The translations under genes were made by a program, and so were the position numbers. From Geitlerinema sp. PCC 9228 (GTDB lineage Bacteria > Cyanobacteriota > Cyanobacteriia > Cyanobacteriales > PCC-9228), in contig NZ_LNDC01000100.1 in NCBI RefSeq assembly GCF_001870905.1, forward strand, positions 1-64,000: a stretch of 64,000 nt of DNA, written 5' to 3'. Of this stretch, positions 8,759-17,627 are shown piece after piece (position 1 is the first letter of the stretch; the number at the start of each line of letters is the position of its first letter). The notes under the pieces are model-generated. The model was not told the origin of the DNA. It saw only the letters and a list, made by a program, of their open reading frames with translations, and did not search any database.

Positions 8759-9010
8759 TCAATAATCTTCGGAATTCTGAGCGTTTTTTCGCTGTTTATT
8801 TTTTGCTAGTTTTGCTCCTAGAAAATAAGCCAATAAAATACCAACTTGAAGTTCTAGGACCAGCAAATATCCTCTAAAAAAATAATGAAAGTTACTGGCC
8901 GAAGCCAGGGAAAACGCGATCGCGCCGAAGACAGCAAAGGGAAGGAGGCGTTTGATAGCCACTCCCCCGCTGAGACGTTCGGCATTTGGAAACCATGGTT
9001 GTTTGTTCAA
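8759..9010 (-). CDS. Small two-helix membrane protein, hypothetical
   Basis: An 83-aa frame with two hydrophobic stretches (about 22-38 and 46-66) and a basic, Lys/Asn-rich tail. The start would be TTG at 9010, and no convincing ribosome site is visible; a GTG further in is an alternative. It is oriented with the TM2 and HhH genes and spaced 49 nt from the TM2 start, so it could be the first gene of that small run. No family recognised. Confidence 0.5.
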   Translation of the reverse strand: MNKQPWFPNAERLSGGVAIKRLLPFAVFGAIAFSLASASNFHYFFRGYLLVLELQVGILLAYFLGAKLAKNKQRKNAQNSEDY

Positions 9011-9123
9011 CGCTACCTTACAAACTCCCCAATCTGCCCTATCCCAATCTTAATCGATTGATTGTGGAAATGCCGAGGAGATAGTGGGGGAGCGATCGCG
9101 TTTTTTCAGGCAACTGAGTTCCC

Positions 9124-10704
9124 CTATTGCAAGCCGCTACCTAAAATATACAGGGTGAGCAGCGTACCGCTGTTCCACAAACTGTGGAGCAAAATAGAAG
9201 AGAGCAAATTGCGCGATCGCGCGTACACAAATCCCAAAATCACCCCTAACGTAGCCAAAGGAAGCACTTCTGACAAATTGGAGTGGGAAATAGCAAACAA
9301 CGCACTGCTCAAAAAGATGGCATTGCGGGTATTGGTATATCGCGTCAGCGAAGGCAGCAAGAAACCGCGAAACATAATTTCCTCATAAATCGGCGCGGCG
9401 ATGGAAGCCGTAATAAAGAAAATCGCCAGTGCCGTCACATTATTGCTCTCCAAAGCAATACGAATCAAAGGATTGCTACCCCCGCGACCTTCCCAAATTT
9501 GCTGGTTAATGAGGGAAACCAAAATAACCAAAGGCACCGCAGCCAAATAACCGCCAAACCCCCACCAGAACCAATTGCGTTCCGGTTGGAAGCGAAACCA
9601 TCCCGACGGCAAAGGAGCGAACTGGCGCACGGAAAAATAAAGCACGCCCAAACCACCAGCCGCCAAAGCCACATAGTTCAACAAAATATAAACAGCCCGT
9701 AACGTTTCGTTAAGATCGGTCAAATTATTAATGGGAACGCCAGACAGTTGAAACAGCAAAGGCAGGAACAAAGGAATCACCAACTGGCTGACCAAGAAAA
9801 ACCCCACCACAAATACCTGTAGGGGAATTTCCCAATTCCAGGGAACTTCCCAACCCGCACTGTCAGGAGTTTTTAACACCGCTTTTTCCGAACGGAACAG
9901 CCGCTGCCATCCCAAAAACAGCAATACCCCCGAACCAGCGACAAATCCCAACAAAGGCAGGGTACTAACAATGCTCAACTTCACAATCGAAGACTCCGCT
10001 TTGGCTTGCATTTGGGCTTGCAAATCCGCCAGAGCAGCATCCCGTTCCTGCAAACTATAGAGTTTGGCTAAAGCCACATAGCGAAACCAGCCATCCAGGT
10101 TTTCCTGCAACTTAGCTTCCGCCTCTGGCAGTAACCTAACTGGTTGGTCGTACAACCCTTGCAAAATTTTGGCAGTTTCAACTTCTATCCCTAAAGCTTC
10201 GTTTGCCTCGTATTGGTCGATGGATTGCTGCCAAGTGGAACGAGCCACATCAATTTTGTCTTGGTAGGCTTGCAACAATCCCAACCGCAAGTCAATTTCT
10301 GCCAGCGTTTTTTGCAACTCCTGTTGGATCTGCTGTTCCTGAGAACTCCCCACCGGCGTTGCCGAGGGGAGGGAAGCATCTTCACTTGCTACCGCCGAGG
10401 AAGGTTGGAGTTGTTTTTGCAAGCGTTCCAGGTTGTTCTGGTTGACATCGCGAACCGACTGGTATTGGTCTATAGCTGTTTGATAGGGATTTTCCCCCAA
10501 AAGCGATTCCGGGGATACAGAAGGCTCTTCTCCCAGGCTGCTGGCTTCGGGTTCCCATTGGGTTGCTTGCAGCAGCAAATTGGTTTGGGAGAGTTCCAAA
10601 CGGCTTTGCACTTGGGGTTGGCTCCAGCTACTCCAAAGAGACCCGCCAAGAAGCAAAACCGCGGCTACGGTAAAAATGGATAAAACAACACGTTTTACAG
10701 TCAT
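9124..10704 (-). CDS. CPBP-family intramembrane glutamic protease
   Basis: A 526-aa membrane protein. The first half has a signal-anchor helix (about 5-25), then a soluble, Gln/Glu-rich and probably coiled-coil region to about residue 240. The second half has several helices and the CPBP (Rce1/Abi) core: EEIMFRG with the paired glutamates, then a SSALFAISHSNL block whose His completes the site. CPBP proteins cleave or process membrane-embedded substrates; the long N-terminal domain is usual in cyanobacterial members but its role is unknown. It is divergent from the methyltransferase at 10883. Confidence 0.85.
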   Translation of the reverse strand: MTVKRVVLSIFTVAAVLLLGGSLWSSWSQPQVQSRLELSQTNLLLQATQWEPEASSLGEEPSVSPESLLGENPYQTAIDQYQSVRDVNQNNLERLQKQLQPSSAVASEDASLPSATPVGSSQEQQIQQELQKTLAEIDLRLGLLQAYQDKIDVARSTWQQSIDQYEANEALGIEVETAKILQGLYDQPVRLLPEAEAKLQENLDGWFRYVALAKLYSLQERDAALADLQAQMQAKAESSIVKLSIVSTLPLLGFVAGSGVLLFLGWQRLFRSEKAVLKTPDSAGWEVPWNWEIPLQVFVVGFFLVSQLVIPLFLPLLFQLSGVPINNLTDLNETLRAVYILLNYVALAAGGLGVLYFSVRQFAPLPSGWFRFQPERNWFWWGFGGYLAAVPLVILVSLINQQIWEGRGGSNPLIRIALESNNVTALAIFFITASIAAPIYEEIMFRGFLLPSLTRYTNTRNAIFLSSALFAISHSNLSEVLPLATLGVILGFVYARSRNLLSSILLHSLWNSGTLLTLYILGSGLQ

Positions 10705-10882
10705 AAGTTTTTGTCAACAAGCTTGGGCATCCCGTGGTGTTTGTGCGGAAACAGCACCACGTTCGAGCAAAGAAATTCGGGCAATATCAAATCTTTATCT
10801 TTTCAATGGTACGCTAGCAGCGATCGCGTGGGACGAACTCCGCTACGATTGTACTGGCAAGACGATTTTCCATCCAGAACTT

Positions 10883-11665
10883 ATGGGTAATTTGTCCGAA
10901 AGCAATACAAAAACCATTTTCCCAGGGGAGGTATTTGCCGACACCGCCCAATTCGACCGAGGGATCCGCACGTTGTTGCCGCGCTACGATGAAATGTTAG
11001 ATGCGATCGCACGTTGTGCGGGTACGGTGCTCGAGCCAGCTGCCCAAAATGGTACAGCCAAAATTTTAGAGCTAGGCTGCGGTACGGGGGAACTCACGCG
11101 GCAGTTGCTTTCTCGTTACCGGCAAGTGGAGGTGGTGGCGGTGGATTACTCCGCGCGCATGCTGCAAACAGCCCAAACCAAAATGGCAGCCGAGGGCTAC
11201 GAAAATCGCGTTCGCTGGATCGAAGCCGACTTTGGTGCTTGGGCGAATGGGGAAAACGAGGAACTCACCGCAGCCATTGGTGGGGGAATCCATGCCAGCG
11301 TTTCCACCCTAGCTATCCACCATCTTAGCGATGAAATGAAACAAAAACTCTTGGGACGGATTTGCCAAAGCTTGCAGCCAGGGGGATGCTTTTTTAATGC
11401 CGATCCTACCCTACCGGAGAACGATGCTGTGGCCAGGTTGCACGAGTCGATCCGGGAAGAATGGGCAGCCAGCCAAGGAACGACGATGGAGGCAGTGCGC
11501 GCTCAAATTGGCAACAGCCAACCCTACGGCTATTCTGGCAAAGATTGCTTGGCTACTTTGACAGACCAGTTACAAATGTTGAAGCTGGCAGGATTCAATC
11601 CGGTTACGGTGCCTTGGAAATATTACAATTTGGCAATCTACGGTGGCTTTGTGCCTACGAGGTAA
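10883..11665 (+). CDS. Class I SAM-dependent methyltransferase
   Basis: A 260-aa protein with SAM motif I ILELGCGTGELTRQL, motif II VVAVDYSARML, an acidic EADFG segment and the HHLSDEMK/QPGGCFF blocks of small-molecule methyltransferases. The open frame extends upstream to 10580, but that part overlaps the divergent CPBP gene in antisense and reads as noise, so ATG 10883 (MGNLSESNTKTIF) is preferred; the ribosome site is weak. The substrate cannot be read. It is followed by the lysozyme gene after 56 nt on the same strand. Confidence 0.8.
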   Translation: MGNLSESNTKTIFPGEVFADTAQFDRGIRTLLPRYDEMLDAIARCAGTVLEPAAQNGTAKILELGCGTGELTRQLLSRYRQVEVVAVDYSARMLQTAQTKMAAEGYENRVRWIEADFGAWANGENEELTAAIGGGIHASVSTLAIHHLSDEMKQKLLGRICQSLQPGGCFFNADPTLPENDAVARLHESIREEWAASQGTTMEAVRAQIGNSQPYGYSGKDCLATLTDQLQMLKLAGFNPVTVPWKYYNLAIYGGFVPTR

Positions 11666-11721
11666 GGAAAAGTTGCGATCGCACGGCAATTTTGGGCAAT
11701 TTTTGGCGATAGGGGGTTTCC

Positions 11722-13023
11722 ATGAGTGGCATACCTGGTATTGATGTTTCTGACTGGCAAGGAACTGTAAATTGGTCTGCCGTTGCCAATGACAATATGT
11801 CTTACGGCATTACCAAGGCGACGGAAGGTACTTTTTTTGTTGCCGAAACGTTTTCTCGAAACTGGTCTGAAATTAAAAAAGTGGGGCTGGTGCGGGGAGC
11901 TTATCATTTTTTCCGTGCCAAAGAAAGCGGTCGTGCCCAGGCGGAGAAGTTTCTCAGCGTGGTCAAAATTCATCGCGGCGATTTTCCCCCGGTTTTGGAT
12001 ATTGAAAGCACCGATGGGGTGGATTCTGGAACCATTCGCAGCCGCATGGTGGAGTGGCTGGATGTTGTGGAAAAGGAAACCAAGCGCAAGCCGATTATTT
12101 ATACGTTTCCCAGTTTTTGGGAACGCATTGGTAACTATACGGAGTTTGCCAACTATCCTTTGTGGATTGCCCATTATACCAGCGATTCGCAGCCTTTTGT
12201 CCCTGGCGGATGGGATACGTGGACGTTATGGCAGTATACCGACCGCGGTAGCGTTTCTGGGGTTCAAGGGGGCGTGGATGTAAACTGGTTTAATATTGCC
12301 ATCGAAGGCGATCGCAATCAAAATGTCAAGCAGTTGCAAAAAACCCTCCACGACCAAGGATTTTTGCAAGCACCGGTGGATGGCTATTTTGGTAAAACCA
12401 CCAAACAAGCTTTAATGGAATATCAAAAAGCGGCTGGCTTGAAAGTGGATGGGATTATGGGTCCGAATACTTGGTCGCTGCTGACGGATATGACCTACCA
12501 TCCTGCCCCCTCCCCACCCACCCCATCGCCAACGCCTACGCCTAAACCAACGCCGACGCCGACGCCTGCCCCTAGTCCAGATGGTGGTTCTATCTCCCAG
12601 GATAAATTGTTGCAAGTCTGTCGTTCTTATAAGGGATTGCCCCACCAAGACCAAGCGTTAGAATGGCTTCAGGATGAGGTTCCCTTACAGACTTTGCGGG
12701 AGTTTACCCGCCGCTGGCGCAATCAGGGAATGATGCCTCTGGTAGCTGCCAAACTAACGGATGTGTGCCGCTACTACCAACAGGCTTCCTATCAAAACCA
12801 AGCGCTGATTTGGCTGCAATCGCAAATTTCCGAAAACACTCTCAAGCAATTTTTACGTCGATGGCGCAACGAATCCCCTACACCGGAGGAAGAACCGATT
12901 AAATTGGTCAATGTGGGCTTATCTTACCAAGGGTTGCCCCATCAAAACCAAGCTTTAGAATGGTTGCAATCGCAAATTCCCCAAGAAATTTTGAATGAAT
13001 TTGCCCGCCGCTGGCGTAAGTAA
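11722..13023 (+). CDS. GH25 lysozyme with peptidoglycan-binding domain and three C-terminal repeats
   Basis: A 433-aa muramidase. Residues 1-190 are a GH25 domain: GIDVSDWQG (Asp8), DIE (Asp93 and Glu95, catalytic region) and LWQYTDRG...VDVNWF. Residues about 197-253 are a PG_binding_1 domain (VKQLQKTLHDQGF, YFGKTTKQAL, DGIMGPNTW). A Pro/Thr linker (260-287) leads to three repeats of about 43 residues (292-334, 340-383, 392-433) with the consensus YxGLPHQxQALEWLQ...FxRRWR. No signal peptide is visible, so export or lysis-dependent release is unclear. The repeats resemble units attached to other cyanobacterial hydrolases, from memory. It may share a transcript with the methyltransferase upstream. 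Confidence 0.9.
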   Translation: MSGIPGIDVSDWQGTVNWSAVANDNMSYGITKATEGTFFVAETFSRNWSEIKKVGLVRGAYHFFRAKESGRAQAEKFLSVVKIHRGDFPPVLDIESTDGVDSGTIRSRMVEWLDVVEKETKRKPIIYTFPSFWERIGNYTEFANYPLWIAHYTSDSQPFVPGGWDTWTLWQYTDRGSVSGVQGGVDVNWFNIAIEGDRNQNVKQLQKTLHDQGFLQAPVDGYFGKTTKQALMEYQKAAGLKVDGIMGPNTWSLLTDMTYHPAPSPPTPSPTPTPKPTPTPTPAPSPDGGSISQDKLLQVCRSYKGLPHQDQALEWLQDEVPLQTLREFTRRWRNQGMMPLVAAKLTDVCRYYQQASYQNQALIWLQSQISENTLKQFLRRWRNESPTPEEEPIKLVNVGLSYQGLPHQNQALEWLQSQIPQEILNEFARRWRK

Positions 13024-13089
13024 TATTAACTATGCCCACTTCAGCAAAATTTCAATTGACAGAAAAGCGATCGCTGGGATTGTTCGCCC

Positions 13090-13989
13090 CTAACCATCAT
13101 GGCGATCGCTTCCTTTACTGGCATTTTTTTCGATATAAGCAATAATTTTCCCAGCCACATCTAAGTTGGTAGCGGCTTCAATCCCCTCCAACCCCGGCGA
13201 AGAATTCACTTCCATCACCACCGGTCCGTGATTGGAACGCAAAATATCCACCCCAGCCACCTTCAACCCCATAATTTTCGCCGCGCGTACGGCGGTAGAC
13301 CGTTCTTCCGGGGTTAATTTAATTTTTTGAGCGCTGCCACCGCGATGTAAATTAGAACGAAACTCACCCGGTGCCCCCTGGCGCTTCATAGAAGCAATAA
13401 CTTTATCTCCCACCAAAAAGCAACGAATGTCCGCACCACCAGCTTCGGCAATATATTCCTGCACCAAAATATTGGCATCCAAACCGCGAAATGCTTCAAT
13501 AACCGAAGTAGCCGCTTGTTTGGTTTCCGCCAACACCACGCCAATTCCCTGGGTTCCCTCCAACAATTTGATGACTAAGGGCGCACCGCCGACCACTTCA
13601 ATCAACCCATCAATATCTTTAGTCGAATGAGCAAATCCTGTTACCGGCAACCCAATGCCTTCCCTGGCTAAAAGCTGCATACAGCGCAATTTATCCCGCG
13701 ATCGCGATATGGCTTGGGAGGCATTGGCTGTAAAAACTCCCATCATTTCAAACTGACGTACCACTGCGGTTCCGTAAAAAGTTTTAGAAGCGCCAATTCT
13801 AGGAATGACAGCATCTAAATCCACCAAAGGTTTCCCTTGATAGATCGCCGTCGGTCGGTGGGAAGTAATATTCATATAACAACGCAGGTAATTAATCACC
13901 CGCACCTCGTGACCCCGCTTTTCTCCAGCTTCTTTTAGCCGCTGGGTCGAATAAATAGAGGGTTCTTGGGATAAAATTGCAATCTTCAT
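13090..13989 (-). CDS. rimK: RimK-type ATP-grasp alpha-L-glutamate ligase
   Basis: A 299-aa ATP-grasp ligase that adds glutamate residues to a protein or peptide C-terminus using ATP. Visible are the RIGA...TFYG substrate region, [11 protein letters not shown], the ATP-grasp lid [13 protein letters not shown], the QEYI hinge, [13 protein letters not shown] and the Mg-binding [12 protein letters not shown]. Length and motifs fit RimK closely. It is the last gene of an apparent operon alr (15676) - Zn-protease (14474) - rimK, 35 nt after the protease gene. Pairing of RimK with this protease family is known from other bacteria. The target in cyanobacteria is not established. Confidence 0.9.
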   Translation of the reverse strand: MKIAILSQEPSIYSTQRLKEAGEKRGHEVRVINYLRCYMNITSHRPTAIYQGKPLVDLDAVIPRIGASKTFYGTAVVRQFEMMGVFTANASQAISRSRDKLRCMQLLAREGIGLPVTGFAHSTKDIDGLIEVVGGAPLVIKLLEGTQGIGVVLAETKQAATSVIEAFRGLDANILVQEYIAEAGGADIRCFLVGDKVIASMKRQGAPGEFRSNLHRGGSAQKIKLTPEERSTAVRAAKIMGLKVAGVDILRSNHGPVVMEVNSSPGLEGIEAATNLDVAGKIIAYIEKNASKGSDRHDG

Positions 13990-14024
13990 GACCGTTCAAA
14001 ACCGCATCAGTGATAGTGTACAAC

Positions 14025-14474
14025 CTAATTGCGGCTAAGGAGAAAAGACCTGCCTGGATTGACCAGAAAACGCCGCCTGACGGCTTGTCTCCCTAGCAAT
14101 ATCCGAAATCCCATTAAATCGCGATTGGTCAGGGTTAGTTCAATCGACCATTGTTCCTCTTGCAAACAGGCAGTGGTAACAATGGCAATACGTTCCTCCG
14201 CATGACCGCCAGAATTACGAACGTGGCGGCGGTCGAGAATTTCCGCTTCCGCAGCAATCGTATGGTGGTTATCTCTTTGATAAGGATGGATGTGAAATTG
14301 CACCATATCCACGCCATGACGCTGAAAGGTGTGAATGTTAAAAGCGTGGATGGCAGAGGAACGCGCGCCAGTATCGATTTTAGCTTTAATGGCGTCTACC
14401 CCCAAATCGGGTAGGGAAATCCATTCCCGCCATCCAATAGCGGGTAACATATGGTGGTGGTGATGTTTTTCCAT
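14025..14474 (-). CDS. Retropepsin-like 'ATP-dependent zinc protease' (RimB-type)
   Basis: A 149-aa protein of the Zn_protease family (PF05618 type, related to RimB). The key motif KIDTGARSSAIHA contains the DTGA/S signature of retropepsin-like aspartic proteases; RHVRNSGG and the C-terminal LTNRDLMGFRILLGRQAVR block complete the family pattern. I chose the ATG at 14474 (MEKHHHHHMLP); the longer frame from 14561 overlaps the alr 3' end. A natural run of five His near the N-terminus is unusual. It lies 8 nt after the alr stop and 35 nt before rimK, suggesting co-expression with the glutamate ligase it may counteract or trim. Confidence 0.85.
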   Translation of the reverse strand: MEKHHHHHMLPAIGWREWISLPDLGVDAIKAKIDTGARSSAIHAFNIHTFQRHGVDMVQFHIHPYQRDNHHTIAAEAEILDRRHVRNSGGHAEERIAIVTTACLQEEQWSIELTLTNRDLMGFRILLGRQAVRRRFLVNPGRSFLLSRN

Positions 14475-14482
14475 AGACAGCT

Positions 14483-15676
14483 TTAGACGGTAATGCGGGG
14501 AAGACGGTGTTTGAAACCGCAAAGAATCTCCCAAGAAATTGTATCTAAGGTTTGCGCCCAATCTTCAGCGGAAATGGTACACTCGCCTTCAGTTCCCAGT
14601 AAAGTGACAATATCGCCAGCTTGTACGTTGGGAACATTGCTCACATCAATGGTAAGCTGATCCATGGTAATGGCACCGACCTGTCGTACCAAACAACCTC
14701 GCACGATCGCTTCCATGCGATTGGAAAGATTGCGCAATACTCCATCAGCATAGCCGATGCTAACCACAGCAACCCGCATTTCTTTCTGAGAAACAAACAG
14801 ATGACCGTAGCTGATTCCCGTACCTGGGGGAATGGTTTTCACTTGGGTGATACGCGCTTTCACGCTCATGGCTGGTTGCAAGTCTACCCCAAATTCTTGC
14901 AAATGAGGCGCGGGATATAAACCATACAAGGCCAATCCTACCCGAACCAGGTCGTAATGGGTACTGCGATCGCACAATGTGGCAGCAGAATTGGCTAAGT
15001 GTAATTTGGGTATGGTAACACCGGCTTTGCGAATCGCGGCGATCGCTTGGCGAAATCTTTGGTGTTGTGCCGCCATAATTTGCCGGTCTGGGCTATCGGC
15101 TGTGGCAAAATGGGAATAAATAGCTTCTACCTGTAAATAGGGAAGTTTGGAAATCCACGGCAAAAATTCCGCTGCCTGCTGCCAGTGGATACCAACCCGC
15201 GTCATACCAGTATCGATGTTGATATGAACCGGTAATTGTTTTTGTTGGTCGGTGGGTTGGCTGCGGCAAGCTTCCGAAAAAATTAAGGCTTGTTGGGGCG
15301 TACAAATGGTAGGTTGTAGCTGCCACCGCCAGCAATCTTGTGCCTGTTCGCTGCTGTAGGTAGCGCCGAGGATTAAAATAGGAGCATCGATACCAGCTTC
15401 CCGCAATTGAATCCCTTCGGCAATGGTAGCAACACCCAACCAACTGGCACCTGCTTCCAAAGCCACCTGGGAAACACAAATATCCCCATGACCGTAGGCA
15501 TCGGCTTTCACAATGGCCATCAATTCAGTATGGGGTTGCAGGTAGCGGCACAGTTGGCGTATGTTATAAGCGATCGCCTGGGTGTTAATTTCCACCCAAG
15601 CGCGATCGCAGGCGCGATTGGTGGGACTAGCTAGCTGAAACGATACTTGCTTGGAACTAGGATACCAGCGAACCAC
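14483..15676 (-). CDS. alr: Alanine racemase
   Basis: PLP enzyme interconverting L- and D-alanine for peptidoglycan. The PLP lysine lies in AIVKADAYGHG; other signatures are HINIDTGMTRVGIH, YGLYP, and the second active-site tyrosine in GISYGHLF followed by VSIGYADG. The length of 397 aa is normal. The start appears to be GTG at 15676, giving a slightly long N-terminal tail before RAWVEIN; no better ATG exists. It is the first gene of the alr - Zn-protease - rimK run and is divergent from rfbC. Confidence 0.93.
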   Translation of the reverse strand: MVRWYPSSKQVSFQLASPTNRACDRAWVEINTQAIAYNIRQLCRYLQPHTELMAIVKADAYGHGDICVSQVALEAGASWLGVATIAEGIQLREAGIDAPILILGATYSSEQAQDCWRWQLQPTICTPQQALIFSEACRSQPTDQQKQLPVHINIDTGMTRVGIHWQQAAEFLPWISKLPYLQVEAIYSHFATADSPDRQIMAAQHQRFRQAIAAIRKAGVTIPKLHLANSAATLCDRSTHYDLVRVGLALYGLYPAPHLQEFGVDLQPAMSVKARITQVKTIPPGTGISYGHLFVSQKEMRVAVVSIGYADGVLRNLSNRMEAIVRGCLVRQVGAITMDQLTIDVSNVPNVQAGDIVTLLGTEGECTISAEDWAQTLDTISWEILCGFKHRLPRITV

Positions 15677-15823
15677 AATAAAACCGTCCTTATTTTACTC
15701 ACACCACGAAATTCCCTTCGAGAGTACCAGTATACGGAAATTTCCCCCAAAAAATAGACAAAATCAACGCCAAATCGTTTCCCTAATATCTCAAAACCAA
15801 TCAAATCTAACCAAATCCCCACC

Positions 15824-15850
15824 CTCGGTACGCTCGGTATACTCGGTACG
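15824..15850 (+). repeat. Three tandem 9-bp repeats upstream of rfbC
   Basis: CTCGGTACG, CTCGGTATA and CTCGGTACG follow each other without a gap and end about 13 bp before a GATAAT -10-like hexamer (15863-15868). The position, in the divergent alr-rfbC gap just upstream of the rfbC start at 15897, suggests a regulator-binding site. That is inference. Confidence 0.5.
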
Positions 15851-15896
15851 CACAATTTATGGGATAATGACCTGCGGATGTTAGCCTATTGTTTCC

Positions 15897-16445
15897 ATGG
15901 ATGTAACGCCAACAGAGATTCCAGAGGTTTTGATCCTCGACCCCAAAGTCTTTGGTGACGAACGGGGATTTTTCATGGAAAGCTTCAATCGCCGGGTATT
16001 TCGCGATCGCACTGGTGTATCATTGGATTTTGTACAAGACAACCATTCTCGGTCTTCAGTAGGGGTTTTGCGGGGGTTGCACTATCAAATCCAACAGGCG
16101 CAAGGCAAGCTCATTCGCTGCATAGTGGGAGAAATTTTTGATGTGGCGGTGGATTTGCGCCAAAGTTCCCCTACGTTTGGCAAATGGGTGGGTTGTCGTT
16201 TGAGTGCCAGCAATTTTCGCCAGTTTTGGATTCCACCGGGGTTTGCCCACGGTTTTCTGGTACTCTCGGAGGTAGCGGAAGTTTTATACAAGACAACGGA
16301 TTATTACGCACCCCAACACGAACGGGTGGTTCTGTGGAACGATCCCAATATTGGCATTACATGGCCGTTGAATGGGATGGAACCGATTCTTTCCCAAAAA
16401 GACCAAGCTGGCAAAACGCTAAAGACAGCAGATTTATACTCATGA
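15897..16445 (+). CDS. rfbC: dTDP-4-dehydrorhamnose 3,5-epimerase RfbC
   Basis: Epimerises C3 and C5 of dTDP-4-keto-6-deoxyglucose in dTDP-L-rhamnose synthesis. A 182-aa cupin-fold protein with DERGFFMESFN, the RGLHYQ motif (catalytic His), the DVAVDLR motif with catalytic Asp partner, WIPPGFAHGF and the Tyr-containing YKTTDYY segment, all in family order. It overlaps rfbD by 4 nt (ATGA), implying translational coupling. It starts the envelope-glycan gene run that extends to 24134. Confidence 0.95.
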   Translation: MDVTPTEIPEVLILDPKVFGDERGFFMESFNRRVFRDRTGVSLDFVQDNHSRSSVGVLRGLHYQIQQAQGKLIRCIVGEIFDVAVDLRQSSPTFGKWVGCRLSASNFRQFWIPPGFAHGFLVLSEVAEVLYKTTDYYAPQHERVVLWNDPNIGITWPLNGMEPILSQKDQAGKTLKTADLYS

Positions 16446-17341
16446 GCGAACCAATTTCTACTTGTTTGATTCTTGGTGGTGGCGGTCAGTTGGGTCAGCA
16501 GCTCACTTGGTTGTTGCAGGAGCAATCTCCCTACCAAGTGCGATCGCTGACCAGTAGTGAGTTGGATATCACCAACCCCGATGCCATTGCAGCCGAGTTG
16601 GATGGCCATCCCACCGACCTTTGTATCAATTGTGCGGCTTATACCCAGGTAGACAAGGCAGAAAGCGAATCGGAAGCTGCCTATCGGGTCAACGAAACGG
16701 GAAGCCGCTATTTAGCCGAGGCTTGTCGCGATCGCGGCCTTTGGCTGATTCATATTAGTACCGATTATGTCTTTAACGGCACCCAGTCTACGCCTTATTG
16801 CGAAACTGACCCTACCAATCCCTTGGGTGTATATGGCAAATCTAAGCTGGCGGGGGAGGAAGCTATCCGGCAGATTTGTCCCTACCATATAATTTTACGC
16901 ACGGCATGGGTGTATGGCGCTTACGGCGCTAAGAATTTTGTTAAAACGATGTTGCGCGTGGGGGCAGAACGTGAGGAACTACGGGTGGTTTGCGACCAAA
17001 TTGGCTCTCCCAGTTGGACGGGGGATATTGCTCGCGCGATCGCACAGTTGCTCCCCTATCTCACGCCGGAAAATGCCGGTACCTATCATTTTACCAGCAG
17101 CGGTGCGGCAAGTTGGTACGATTTTGCTGTTACCATTTTTGAAGAAGCACAACAGTTGGGATTCCCCTTACAAGTCAAGCGCGTGGTTCCCATTCCCACT
17201 TCTGAATATCCCACGCCAGCCACCAGACCCGCTTATTCGGTTCTCAATTGGCAAAAGTTCGCGAACTTGGTGGATACCTATCCTCCCCACTGGCGCAATG
17301 GTTTGCGGAAGATGTTGGCGGAGTTCCAGCAGATGGGATAG
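16442..17341 (+). CDS. rfbD: dTDP-4-dehydrorhamnose reductase RfbD
   Basis: NAD(P)H-dependent short-chain reductase completing dTDP-L-rhamnose. A 299-aa protein with the Rossmann glycine motif ILGGGGQLGQQL, NCAAYTQVDKAE, the STDYVFNG segment with catalytic Thr/Tyr context, YGKSKLAGE (Tyr-x3-Lys), and RTAWVYG. The start at ATG 16442 lies inside the rfbC stop region (ATGA overlap); the open frame reaching back to 16184 is antisense-free but duplicates rfbC sequence in another frame and is rejected. rfbA and rfbB are not in the window. Confidence 0.95.
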   Translation: MSEPISTCLILGGGGQLGQQLTWLLQEQSPYQVRSLTSSELDITNPDAIAAELDGHPTDLCINCAAYTQVDKAESESEAAYRVNETGSRYLAEACRDRGLWLIHISTDYVFNGTQSTPYCETDPTNPLGVYGKSKLAGEEAIRQICPYHIILRTAWVYGAYGAKNFVKTMLRVGAEREELRVVCDQIGSPSWTGDIARAIAQLLPYLTPENAGTYHFTSSGAASWYDFAVTIFEEAQQLGFPLQVKRVVPIPTSEYPTPATRPAYSVLNWQKFANLVDTYPPHWRNGLRKMLAEFQQMG

Positions 17342-17627
17342 TTGGATGGCCAGCAACAGCATTAGTTGCAATTCGCTGTTGGAGGATTGCTTAATATTTC
17401 TTCATAAAAATATTTTGTGGCAGGTTAGATGTTTGAGCGAAAGAGTTCCAAAAAGCCACTTTCCCCTATATAGGGCAGGGAGGAAAAATCAAATCCTTTG
17501 CACCAGGCGCGTATTTGGTTTTTCTTAATTGTAGATATCCTTACGTGTTTTGTCAAGTTGTGAAAGGTGACAATTGGCGATATCGTTTCTGATGGTGACG
17601 CTTCTGGAATTTCGTAATTTTTGACCA

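Noticed and set aside
10580-10882. Upstream extension of the 10883 methyltransferase
   Set aside because: It is antisense to the start of the CPBP protease gene and has no family similarity.
12500-12590. CCAACGCCGACG-type short repeats as a possible CRISPR or minisatellite
   Set aside because: They encode the Pro/Thr linker of the lysozyme; units are too short and have no spacers. No CRISPR array was found in the window.
16184-16441. Upstream extension of rfbD within rfbC
   Set aside because: It overlaps rfbC in another frame; the Rossmann motif begins right after ATG 16442, and ATGA coupling explains the start.
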